Origin: CAYNOZ01 sp964398955
GTDB lineage: Archaea > Methanobacteriota_B > Thermococci > Thermococcales > CAYNOZ01
Assembly: GCA_964398955.1 (NCBI GenBank)
Contig: CAYNOZ010000019.1
Span: forward strand, 1 to 23,855
DNA length: 23,855 nucleotides
Direction: 5' to 3'
The notes below the pieces were generated by a model. It did not search any database and was not told the DNA's origin. It saw only the letters and a program-made list of their open reading frames with translations. The stretch's first letter is position 1; each line of letters begins with the position of its first letter. Positions 7,622 to 15,685 of the stretch are shown in pieces. A program made the translations under genes and the position numbers.

Positions 7622-8455
7622 TTAGTCACCTCCAAGATTTTTAAGAGCTTCTTTTATAATATTCTGAGTTAACATCTTTCTATAATCATCTGAAGCTCTT
7701 TGATCATCTCTAAATCTAGCAGTAAATCCTTGAACTACTTCTTCAGGTTTTTCATCTAATGGAATATCCGGATCGTTTAAAACCTTCTCTGGCTTTTCCT
7801 CCCTTACTGGAACAAGGAAAGAACCTCCAATCGACATCTTAATCTTTCCTTCTGATTTTAGGAAACATCCTGAGGCAATAGGGTAATCGATTTCACTTGA
7901 TTTTTCTTTTCTTTCATAGTAATGTGGCTTTTCAGAGTATACTTTCGGAACTTTTAACTGGATTAAAAATTCTCCTTCTTCTAAACTTAACATTCTTGAA
8001 AAAACATCTTTTAAAGGAGCTTCTCGAACGCCATTTGGTCCTCCTATCTTTGTTTTGGCATCTGAAAGTAGTAAAGGTAGTACGGTTTCTCTATATGGGA
8101 GTTGTCCGGCTATGTTCCCTCCTAATGAGAGTTTGTTACGAGTTGTTCTGTCTGCTATCCCTTTTGCTGCTTTACTTAATAAGGGAAACATTTCACTATC
8201 AATAATTTGATTAAGAGGAAGTCCTGCACCAAATATTAGATTTTTATCTTTCTCTTTTAGTTCCATTGTTCCGGGAATGCTCTTAATATCTATTACTGCA
8301 CCTGTTTTTATCTTCTTTTTCCTACTGAAAGTTGTAATTTCTGTACCTCCACTGTAAAACATTGGATTAAGATCTTCTTCTTTGGCTTCTTCAAAAGCTT
8401 CAACTGCTTCTTCCACACTATTTGGTCTAATGAATTTGAAATCAAAGGGTATCAT
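7622..8455 (-). CDS. Molybdenum hydroxylase FAD-binding subunit
   Basis: This 277-residue protein is the medium FAD subunit of a xanthine dehydrogenase-type enzyme. It starts with FDFKFIRPNSVEEAVE. The FAD-binding motifs are YSGGTEIT near residue 34 and NKLSLGGNIAGQLPYRE near residue 107, with the C-terminal CO-dehydrogenase-flavoprotein-like domain after about residue 170. It takes electrons from the iron-sulfur subunit and passes them to an external acceptor not revealed by the sequence. The start codon overlaps the stop of the molybdenum-subunit gene as ATGA, and GGAGG lies within the end of that gene, so the two are translationally coupled. No extra [4Fe-4S] insertion, as seen in 4-hydroxybenzoyl-CoA reductase, is apparent. 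Confidence 0.9.
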   Translation of the reverse strand: MIPFDFKFIRPNSVEEAVEAFEEAKEEDLNPMFYSGGTEITTFSRKKKIKTGAVIDIKSIPGTMELKEKDKNLIFGAGLPLNQIIDSEMFPLLSKAAKGIADRTTRNKLSLGGNIAGQLPYRETVLPLLLSDAKTKIGGPNGVREAPLKDVFSRMLSLEEGEFLIQLKVPKVYSEKPHYYERKEKSSEIDYPIASGCFLKSEGKIKMSIGGSFLVPVREEKPEKVLNDPDIPLDEKPEEVVQGFTARFRDDQRASDDYRKMLTQNIIKEALKNLGGD

Positions 8456-10782
8456 TCTTTTTCCTCCTTCATTTTTCTCCAGATCTTTTCTGGAGTTATC
8501 GGTAGTTCTTTTATCTCTTTACCTATTGCTTTGGACAAGGCGTTTGAAAGTGCTCCGGGGATACCTACTATCCCTGGTTCTCCTAGCCCTCTCACACCAT
8601 AAGGACCATTAATTTGAGGAGTTTCTACAAATTCCACTCCGTACTCAGGATCTTCCCCGTATCTAGGTATTTTGTAATCTCTTAAGACATCATTTAGAAC
8701 TTGTTCTCTGTTTCCGAATTCAAGTCCTTCTGTTCTAGCATAGCCAATTCCCATTTCCATTCCTCCGACAACTTGTCCTCGAGCTAGTTGAGGGTTAACT
8801 ACTTGTCCTACATCCATTGAATTCACTGATTTCAGAATTTTGTAGGTTCCATCTCTAAGGTCAACCTCTACTTCAACTCCCTCAGCCCCTAGTGTGTATT
8901 CAAGCCATGGATTTCCTTCTCCAGTGTCTGGATCCATTTCTGATAGATTATTTGAAATGTAGCTTCCACTACCTATTACTTGACCTCCAATTGATTCTCC
9001 ATTAGGGTACATATATCCTTTAACTACTTCGCTTAGGTCATAACCTTCTTCTGGTTCTGTTTCGATGAAAACTCTTCCATCAGATACCTTCAGATCATCT
9101 GGTGAACATCTAAGCGGTTCTGAGGCTACTTCTTTAATTTCTTTAATCGCACTATCCACTGCCTTTAAAGCAGCTTTTCCTCCCATAAATAAGGATCTAC
9201 TAGCCGCTGTCTCCCAATCGTATGGAGTTGAATCAGTATCCACTTCATAAACTATATTCACTTTAGAAGGGTCTATGCTAAGTCTTTCAGCAATTAATTG
9301 TGCTAAACCGGTTTTGGATCCAGAACCTATTTCGGTAATTCCACTAGTAACATTTACGCTCCCGTCCTCATTAAACATAACTACAATACTTGATCTAGTA
9401 TTCGGTGGAATAATCGGAGTCTTCCAAAGACTACCAATTCCCTTAGCCCTAATTTTATTATCCTCTATTTCAATTCTCTGGCCTTCATCCCAATTTAACA
9501 TATCTTTAACATTTTCGATACATTGAGGAAGATCTCCAGTACTGTTATCCATGGGACTATCAGTTGGGGTTGTATCACCCTCTCTTATTGCATTTTTTAT
9601 TCTTAATTCTGCTGGATCCATATCAATTTTCTTAGCAAGTAAATCTAATGCTCTTTCAATTGCAAAACCTTGTTCAATATGTCCAAATCCTCTAAAAGCT
9701 GTTGCATATGGATGATTTGTATATACACATAGAGAATCAGCTTTCACATTCGATATTCCGTAAGGTCCAGTACATGAAACTGCAGCAGCCCTACTAATAT
9801 TTACAGCATAATCCGCATAAGCTCCACTATCAAATAAAAACCTAATATCTGCAGCTTTAATATCACCATCTTCTGTTGCCCCTATTTTTACTTCTCCTTC
9901 AAATCCCATACTACCTGGTGAACTAACAAGATCCTCCTCTCTACTGTTCGCCAACCTTACAGGTCTACCATTCACTTTTTTTGAAAGAAGATAAGCAAGA
10001 GCTTCTAAGTAAATTCCAGCTTTTCCACCGAAACCTCCTCCTACAAACGGAGTTTTTACTTTTATTTTATTGTGAGGAATGTCGAAATACAAACTTAGTG
10101 AATGCCTAACAACAAATGGCGACTGAGATGCAGTACGTACAATAACTTGATCATCTGAATCAATTTCTGCAATAGTTACTCTAGGCTCCATTGCCACATG
10201 ATCTTTTTCCTTAAACTCAAATTCATCTTCTATAATAACGTCTGATTCTTCAAAACCCTTCTCAGTGTCTCCCTTCCTAATTTTCGTTCTATTACCTACA
10301 TTAGTACCTGGTTCAGGATGTATAGCAGGTATTGTTTCATAATCCCCCATATTCTCATGTAGGATAGGTGAATCCTCTTTTAAAGCTTCTTTAGGATTAC
10401 TAACAGGTTCTAAAGTTTCATAATCTACTTCAATTAAATCCAACGCCTCTTCAGCTTCATGTTCCGTATCCGCTATAACTGCAGCAACTCTTTCCCCATA
10501 ATGCCTGACTTTATCCTTAGCCAAAGGCCTTTTATCTCCAAGATAAATACCTGTATGAATATCAAAATCTTTACCAGTCACCACAGCACGTACTCCAGAA
10601 GCTTCTTCAGCTTTCTCCGTATTAATAGAATTAATTTTAGCATGCGCATGTGGACTAGTTAAAATAGCTGCATGTAAAAGTTCATTCGATTTATAATCAT
10701 CAGTATACTTCGCTTCACCATTAACTTTTTTAATACCATCTTTTCTAGGATAAGAAGTGTTTATATGTTCATATTCGGCCAA
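8452..10782 (-). CDS. Molybdenum hydroxylase large (molybdopterin) subunit, xanthine dehydrogenase family
   Basis: This is the roughly 776-residue catalytic subunit of a xanthine dehydrogenase/aldehyde oxidase-type enzyme. Visible motifs are GGGFGGK (residues 248-254), FRGFGH (363-368, the region that holds an active-site Arg in xanthine oxidases) and GLGEPG near residue 735, whose Glu is the catalytic base. The family hydroxylates purines, other heterocycles or aldehydes using water. With a dihydropyrimidine dehydrogenase, amidohydrolases and AllFGH nearby, hypoxanthine, xanthine or another purine is the best guess, but the substrate cannot be read from the sequence. A TTG at 10782 is preceded by GGAGGT at seven bases; the ATG at 10797 overlaps that site and is less likely. 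It heads an L-M-S ordered operon. The XdhC-type maturation factor is not in the window. Confidence 0.88.
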   Translation of the reverse strand: MAEYEHINTSYPRKDGIKKVNGEAKYTDDYKSNELLHAAILTSPHAHAKINSINTEKAEEASGVRAVVTGKDFDIHTGIYLGDKRPLAKDKVRHYGERVAAVIADTEHEAEEALDLIEVDYETLEPVSNPKEALKEDSPILHENMGDYETIPAIHPEPGTNVGNRTKIRKGDTEKGFEESDVIIEDEFEFKEKDHVAMEPRVTIAEIDSDDQVIVRTASQSPFVVRHSLSLYFDIPHNKIKVKTPFVGGGFGGKAGIYLEALAYLLSKKVNGRPVRLANSREEDLVSSPGSMGFEGEVKIGATEDGDIKAADIRFLFDSGAYADYAVNISRAAAVSCTGPYGISNVKADSLCVYTNHPYATAFRGFGHIEQGFAIERALDLLAKKIDMDPAELRIKNAIREGDTTPTDSPMDNSTGDLPQCIENVKDMLNWDEGQRIEIEDNKIRAKGIGSLWKTPIIPPNTRSSIVVMFNEDGSVNVTSGITEIGSGSKTGLAQLIAERLSIDPSKVNIVYEVDTDSTPYDWETAASRSLFMGGKAALKAVDSAIKEIKEVASEPLRCSPDDLKVSDGRVFIETEPEEGYDLSEVVKGYMYPNGESIGGQVIGSGSYISNNLSEMDPDTGEGNPWLEYTLGAEGVEVEVDLRDGTYKILKSVNSMDVGQVVNPQLARGQVVGGMEMGIGYARTEGLEFGNREQVLNDVLRDYKIPRYGEDPEYGVEFVETPQINGPYGVRGLGEPGIVGIPGALSNALSKAIGKEIKELPITPEKIWRKMKEEKE

Positions 10783-10854
10783 ATAATTTACCTCCATCCT
10801 ATAAAAATTTGACTTGAAATACTAATACTTTTTGGTTCAACCCTAGAAGGTTTA

Positions 10855-10940
10855 AAATTCGAAGTAAATTAATTAAACAAATTCGAAAATGATATCATCC
10901 ACTTCCTGGACCAAGGAAACTTAAAGCTCTCCCAAGCTTA
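10855..10940 (-). promoter_or_regulatory. Candidate control region upstream of the molybdenum hydroxylase operon
   Basis: The 290-base gap above the hydroxylase operon contains a cluster of small symmetric elements. There are two copies of AAATTCGAA (10855-10863 and 10879-10887, 24 bases apart, each containing the palindrome TTCGAA), a perfect palindrome ATGATATCAT (10889-10898), and two 5-base-pair hairpins with 6-base loops (10903-10918 and 10924-10939). A TATA-like TTTTAAA on the minus strand near 10850-10858 overlaps the first repeat. The direct repeats could bind a regulator beside the promoter. Whether the hairpins are part of a leader depends on the true transcription start. Confidence 0.35.
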
Positions 10941-11074
10941 ACAAAGAGAAGATATTAATTATTGAAAGGATTAAAATGAAATAATAACTTATATAAAATT
11001 TAATAAGTTAAAGGATTAAAAGGAAAAAAGTAACGAGTAATACCTAAATAGTGTTAGTATTCATTGATTAATTT

Positions 11075-12343
11075 TTATGGTTTTCTAAAGTTTCTTCCAG
11101 CATATGAAACTGAATTGTTTTTTTCTTCTATTCTTAATAGTCTATTGTACTTTGATGTTCTTTCGCTTCTTGTTATTCCGGTTTTAATTTGTCTAGAGTT
11201 TATTCCAACTGACAAATCAGCTAACCATGTGTCTTCTGTTTGTCCTGATCTTTCGGATACTTGTACACTGTATTTTTCTTTATAAGCTAGTTCTGCAGTT
11301 TCTAAGGCTTCTGTTAGGGTTCCGATTTGGTTAACTTTAAGTAGAACAGCATTTCCTGCTCCTAATTTCACTCCTTTTCTGAGTCTTTCAGGATTTGTTA
11401 CAAATAGATCGTCTCCAATTATTTGAATGTCAAGGGTTTCTGTCAATTCTTTAAATCCTTGGAAATCTTCCTCATGAAGAGGATCCTCAATAGAAACTAT
11501 CGGATATTTCGATACTAAGTCCTCATAAAAGCCTATTAATTCTTCTTTAGTAATAAATTTTCCCATGAATTTATATTTGTCTTTTTTTTCATCGTATAGA
11601 TGTGTTGCTGCTGAGTCGAGGCTAAATACAAATTTATCTTCGTATCCTAATTCTTCTATAGCTTTCATTTCCTCATCTAGTGCATCTCTAGGATCTTTCA
11701 TTTTGGCTGGAGTATATCCGCCTTCATCTCCTACATTTAAAGAAGATTTACCATATTCTTCTTCTAAAATATCTCCAAGTTCTTTGTAAACTTCAATTCC
11801 TATTCTTATAGCTTCTGAAAAAGATTTTGCTCCTACGGGCATCACTTGATGTTCTTGAAAGTCAAGATTACTAGCGGCTAATAGTCCTCCTTCAATAAGA
11901 TCTAAAACCGGTACTGGAAGAGCGTAGGAGTTAGTTCCTCCTATATATTGGTAAAGTGGTATATCTAATGCTTTAGAAGCTGTTTTAGCTGAAGCTAATG
12001 AAGCTCCTAAGATGGAATTAGCGCCCAATTTTGATTTATTCTTTGTACCATCAAGTTCTATCATGGTATTATCAATTTTTCTTTGGTTTGTAATCTTCAT
12101 GCCTATTAAAGCTGGTTTGATTTCTTCATCGACGTTTTTTACTGCTTTTCTAACTCCTTTTCCTTTGTATCTCTTTTCACCATCTCTTAGTTCATATGCT
12201 TCATGCTTTCCTGTTGATCTACCGCTTGGAACAGCTGCTCTACCAGAGATACCCTCTTTTGTAGTAATTTCAACTTCGATAGTTGGATCTCCTCTGCAAT
12301 CTAAAATTTCTCTACCTTTTACGTCTACAATTTCAGTATTCAA
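11075..12343 (-). CDS. Enolase-family protein lacking two conserved active-site histidines
   Basis: This 422-residue protein aligns end to end with archaeal enolase. It keeps the three Mg ligands (Asp243, Glu286, Asp311), the general base Lys336 (LLKVNQIG), Lys387, and the Glu residues in DFQEH (164) and GDEGGY (207). Both histidines conserved in enolases are replaced. The GGKHAGN loop reads GGLLAAS, with Leu155 at the His159 position (yeast numbering), and HRSGETED reads ERSGQTED, with Glu364 at the His373 position. The usual LDSRGNPT reads LDCRGDPT. It may dehydrate a substrate other than 2-phosphoglycerate; a degenerate enolase is less likely because the remaining machinery is intact. The start is a TTG at 12343 with AGGTGAT just upstream. 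It directly follows the glycerate-kinase-like gene, about 40 bases away, so the two probably act in sequence. Confidence 0.88.
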   Translation of the reverse strand: MNTEIVDVKGREILDCRGDPTIEVEITTKEGISGRAAVPSGRSTGKHEAYELRDGEKRYKGKGVRKAVKNVDEEIKPALIGMKITNQRKIDNTMIELDGTKNKSKLGANSILGASLASAKTASKALDIPLYQYIGGTNSYALPVPVLDLIEGGLLAASNLDFQEHQVMPVGAKSFSEAIRIGIEVYKELGDILEEEYGKSSLNVGDEGGYTPAKMKDPRDALDEEMKAIEELGYEDKFVFSLDSAATHLYDEKKDKYKFMGKFITKEELIGFYEDLVSKYPIVSIEDPLHEEDFQGFKELTETLDIQIIGDDLFVTNPERLRKGVKLGAGNAVLLKVNQIGTLTEALETAELAYKEKYSVQVSERSGQTEDTWLADLSVGINSRQIKTGITRSERTSKYNRLLRIEEKNNSVSYAGRNFRKP

Positions 12344-12384
12344 ACTATCACCTAATAATTTTCGTCAAATTTTGATTTAAAAAC

Positions 12385-13737
12385 CTATAAAATTACTGCA
12401 AAATAAAGATTCATAACATTAGTCCCAGTTGAATTTGTTATAAAGACATCGTCGAGATTTTCAAGAATATTTTTTGAATCATGAGTTTTAAGGGCATTAT
12501 AAATATCTAAACCCTTTGATTCTGCTCTTTCTAAAGTATAACCATCTACTATACCGCCTGCAATATCTGTAGGCCCGTCTGTTCCGTCGGTGTCTATTGA
12601 AGATATTATTATATCTCTATCTCCAGAGATTTCTAGTGCAGCTCCTAAAGAGAATTCTTGGCTAGGTCCTCCCTCTCCATGATCTGAGCTTTTTATTTTA
12701 ACTGTTGTTTCTCCTCCGAGTATAAGGATTGAAGGAGGTTTCAAAGGATTTCCTTTTTCTTTTATTTCCTTTGCTATGCTAGCTAAGAAAATACCAGCTT
12801 CTCTGCTTTCTCCTTTTAACTTTGAAGTAAGTAACATTGTATTGTATCCTAGTTCCTTAGATTTCTTTTTAGCAGATTCACATGCTATGTTAATGTCTGA
12901 TAAAATAACGTTATTTATGTTGTAATCCTTGAAATTATTTTCGTTAGGTGTTTCTAATGAGTTATTGGATTTTTCGTTCTTTAAATGTTCTTTTACTATT
13001 TTTGGAGTTTTTTTCCATAGATTATGCTTTTTAAGTACATTTATTGCATCTTCGAAGGTTGTGTGATCTGGAACTGTAGGACCCCAAGGATCTCCAGCTA
13101 TTTCATCTATAACGATTAAATTCGCGATTTTTGCAGGTTGTATTAGTTCAGCTAGTTTGCCACCTTTAATATCTGATAAGTGTTTCCTTACTGTGTTAAT
13201 ATCTTCTATAGGAGCTCCTGAATTTAACAGTAATTTGTTGATTTTTTTAATATGATTTAATTCTATTTTAGAATCTGGAGAGGTCATTAATGCTGAGGCA
13301 CCACCAGTAATAGTGCAGATTACTAGATCATTACCTTTTGCTTTTTTTGCTATTTTCTTTATTTCTCTGGTATTTTTTAGACTATTTTTACTTGGTATTG
13401 GATGTCCTCCTGTGGTAACTGATATATTATTAAGTGAATTTTCCCTATCCTTAATTATTATATGTCCCTCAGTGATTTTGTTGCCTAAAATTTCATTAAG
13501 GGCTTTTGCAATTGAGTAGGTTGCCTTTCCTGCTCCTATAACATATATATTTCTTATTTCTTCTAGATTGTATTCGATGTCTTCAATTTTTAAAATTTTG
13601 TTTTCAATTTTCACTTTCTTTTTTGTTGCTTTATATGAATTAACAGATTCTACGGCTGATTTGATGACTTTTAAAGTATCTTTTCTTCCTTTTTTGTTTC
13701 CATGTGTTTTTATTGCTTCTTCATTAAGTATCTCCAT
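12385..13737 (-). CDS. Glycerate 2-kinase-like protein (DUF4147/MOFRL), variant motifs
   Basis: This 450-residue protein has the two-domain layout of MOFRL-family glycerate kinases. Motifs are GAGKATYSIAKAL with Lys71, TGGHPIPS near 109, ITGGASALM near 143, NTVRKHLSDIKGG near 181, GGETTVKI near 341 and DTDGTDGPTDIAGGIVDG near 382. Typical members phosphorylate D-glycerate to 2-phosphoglycerate. Two motifs differ from the common form: the usual GGRNQE reads GGPSQE (residues 356-361), and the usual SDV.GD...IASGPT segment is shortened to DEIAGDPWGPTVPD. This may mark a subgroup with another hydroxy-acid substrate. It lies between the adenine-deaminase-like and enolase-like genes, as glycerate kinase sits in the E. 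coli allantoin regulon. GTGAG precedes the ATG. Confidence 0.82.
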   Translation of the reverse strand: MEILNEEAIKTHGNKKGRKDTLKVIKSAVESVNSYKATKKKVKIENKILKIEDIEYNLEEIRNIYVIGAGKATYSIAKALNEILGNKITEGHIIIKDRENSLNNISVTTGGHPIPSKNSLKNTREIKKIAKKAKGNDLVICTITGGASALMTSPDSKIELNHIKKINKLLLNSGAPIEDINTVRKHLSDIKGGKLAELIQPAKIANLIVIDEIAGDPWGPTVPDHTTFEDAINVLKKHNLWKKTPKIVKEHLKNEKSNNSLETPNENNFKDYNINNVILSDINIACESAKKKSKELGYNTMLLTSKLKGESREAGIFLASIAKEIKEKGNPLKPPSILILGGETTVKIKSSDHGEGGPSQEFSLGAALEISGDRDIIISSIDTDGTDGPTDIAGGIVDGYTLERAESKGLDIYNALKTHDSKNILENLDDVFITNSTGTNVMNLYFAVIL

Positions 13738-13768
13738 TATTTACTCACTTTCCTATTAATGGTTTGCA

Positions 13769-15565
13769 CTATTCTTCAGGTTCTAATGGGACTAATTCAT
13801 AGTTTACTACATCTACGAGTCCCTTATCTGTGATTTTAAATTCGGTTAGTGTTGGACATCCTACGAATGCCAAAGTCATGAATGGTGATGGTAATACGCA
13901 TCCCATTTCATTGGTTTTGTCTCTGATTTTCTTCAGTTTTTCTCCAACTTTTTCGTATGGTTCTTGAGATACTAGGCCTCCTATGGGTAGAGGCAATTCA
14001 TCCACAATTTCTCCATTATTTGCTATAACTATCCCACCTTCCAGTTCTACTAATCTGTTAATTGCTTTTGATAGGTCTTTGTTTTCAACGCCAACTACTA
14101 TCATATGGTGAACGTCAGGGGTTACACTTATTGCGATAGCTCCTTCTTTGAGTCCGAATCCCTTAACGAAACCTTTTCCAATGTTAGGGTCTGTTTTACC
14201 GTATCTTTCCACGACGGCTACTTTAAGAATGTCTTTATCTAAGTTAGGTTGTATCATGTTATTCTTAACTTCTAGTGTTTCTGTTTCCTTAATGCTAATT
14301 ATCTGATCTTTAAAAGCTTTTATAACATTTACTTTAGTTTTTTTATCTTTTTTAGTTTTTATATTGAAATCTTCAGGTTTAACTCTTCTTTTCAGTTCTA
14401 TACTGTTTCTTATCCATTGAGGATAATCAGGGGATTCAAATTCTTTAATTAAATTACCATTTTCTGCTATCATTTCACCGTCTACCATGACTTTGTTCAC
14501 TGAAAAGGTTTCTAGATCATCTAAGAAGAGTATATCAGCTTTTTTGCCGGGAGTTATACTTCCAACATCTCTATCGATTTGAAGATGTTCAGCAGCATTC
14601 AAAGTAGCAATTTGTATAGCTTCTACAGGATCGACACCTTTATCAATAGCCTTTCTAACCATGTAATCAACTAATCCCTCATCATCTATTTCTAAAATAT
14701 CTTTATCATCAACGCAGAAAACACAATGTCTAGAATCTAGATCTTTTTCTGTGATCACTTTAATTAGTTCTTCTAAGTTTCTCATACTAGATCCTTCTCG
14801 AATAACTAGTCTCATACCAAGCCTTAATCTTTCAACAGCTTCATCTAATGTGGTGGCTTCATGACATGTTTGAGCTCCTGCAGCAGCGTAAGCGTTTAAT
14901 TCATGCCCTACTCTTTGAGGAGCACTACCTATTATCTTCTTATTAGCTTTCTTACCACAATTAATTCTATCATGAAGTGTTTGATCACCATCTAGAACCT
15001 TATTTAACTTCACAAGCTCCCCTAAACCAACAACTTTATCCCAAGAAAGAATTTCCTCCAGATCTTCAACAGAAAATTCTTCTCCAGGAGTAACTAAATT
15101 AGTTGGCGCAGGTGGAACACCAGTAGATGCATTAGCATAAAGTTTTAAAGGAGTACCATTACCTTCATCTAAAAAAGCCTTCAAACCCTCCTTACCAAGA
15201 ACATTACCAGTCCAAACCGGATCCCAGAGAACCGCAGTATTACCCTTAGGCAAAACAGCTCTAGCAAATTGAGTAGGGGAAACCATACTAGCTTCAATAT
15301 GGGTATGAACATCAATCAAACCAGGGGAAAGATAATAATCATCACATTCAATAATTTTTGTATCCTCACCAATAGTATGATCAGCATCCCCAATTAAAGC
15401 AATTCTATCTCCCTTAATAGCTACATCAGTATTTTCCATGATCTCTCCAGAATTAACATTAACCAAATTAGAATTTTTCAGAACCAAATCAGCCTTCTCC
15501 TCACCCATGGCAGTCAAGGTAAGAGATCTTGAGGTAACAGAACCCTTCATACTTTCATCTTCCAT
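13769..15565 (-). CDS. Adenine deaminase-like amidohydrolase with altered metal site
   Basis: This 598-residue protein has the AdeC architecture: an amidohydrolase domain plus the adenine-deaminase C-terminal domain (VTPDVHHMIVVG, LPLPIGGLVS, SPFMTLAFVG). It keeps HTH (87, 89), the bridging-type Glu183 (GLGEL), His235 in TCHE and Asp286 in VDD. The usual DGHCPG histidine ligand is replaced (IGSAPQ, Ser214), and the usual DPHE reads DPVW (115-118). It therefore may not deaminate adenine; another purine-ring or ureide hydrolysis fits the neighbours, but this is inference. Start: the ATG at 15565 has GGAG nine bases upstream; the in-frame extension to 15646 encodes an unlikely aromatic-rich leader. 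It sits between the hydantoinase-like gene and the kinase gene. Confidence 0.85.
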   Translation of the reverse strand: MEDESMKGSVTSRSLTLTAMGEEKADLVLKNSNLVNVNSGEIMENTDVAIKGDRIALIGDADHTIGEDTKIIECDDYYLSPGLIDVHTHIEASMVSPTQFARAVLPKGNTAVLWDPVWTGNVLGKEGLKAFLDEGNGTPLKLYANASTGVPPAPTNLVTPGEEFSVEDLEEILSWDKVVGLGELVKLNKVLDGDQTLHDRINCGKKANKKIIGSAPQRVGHELNAYAAAGAQTCHEATTLDEAVERLRLGMRLVIREGSSMRNLEELIKVITEKDLDSRHCVFCVDDKDILEIDDEGLVDYMVRKAIDKGVDPVEAIQIATLNAAEHLQIDRDVGSITPGKKADILFLDDLETFSVNKVMVDGEMIAENGNLIKEFESPDYPQWIRNSIELKRRVKPEDFNIKTKKDKKTKVNVIKAFKDQIISIKETETLEVKNNMIQPNLDKDILKVAVVERYGKTDPNIGKGFVKGFGLKEGAIAISVTPDVHHMIVVGVENKDLSKAINRLVELEGGIVIANNGEIVDELPLPIGGLVSQEPYEKVGEKLKKIRDKTNEMGCVLPSPFMTLAFVGCPTLTEFKITDKGLVDVVNYELVPLEPEE

Positions 15566-15685
15566 AATATCAAACTCCAAATTATTCAATCTCAAATACA
15601 AACAATTAAAAAAGAAATAAAAAATCTTAACAAACTTTAAAGGCATTAAATTAATTTTAAACTAATTGAATTTTATTGGTTTACC

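Noticed and set aside
11075..12343. Calling this gene a housekeeping eno
   Set aside because: The two active-site histidines are replaced and the gene sits in a catabolic operon, so a plain enolase call is not safe.
15566..15646. N-terminal extension of the adenine-deaminase-like protein to position 15646
   Set aside because: The extra 27 residues are aromatic-rich and unlike the family, and a GGAG site directly precedes the internal ATG at 15565.
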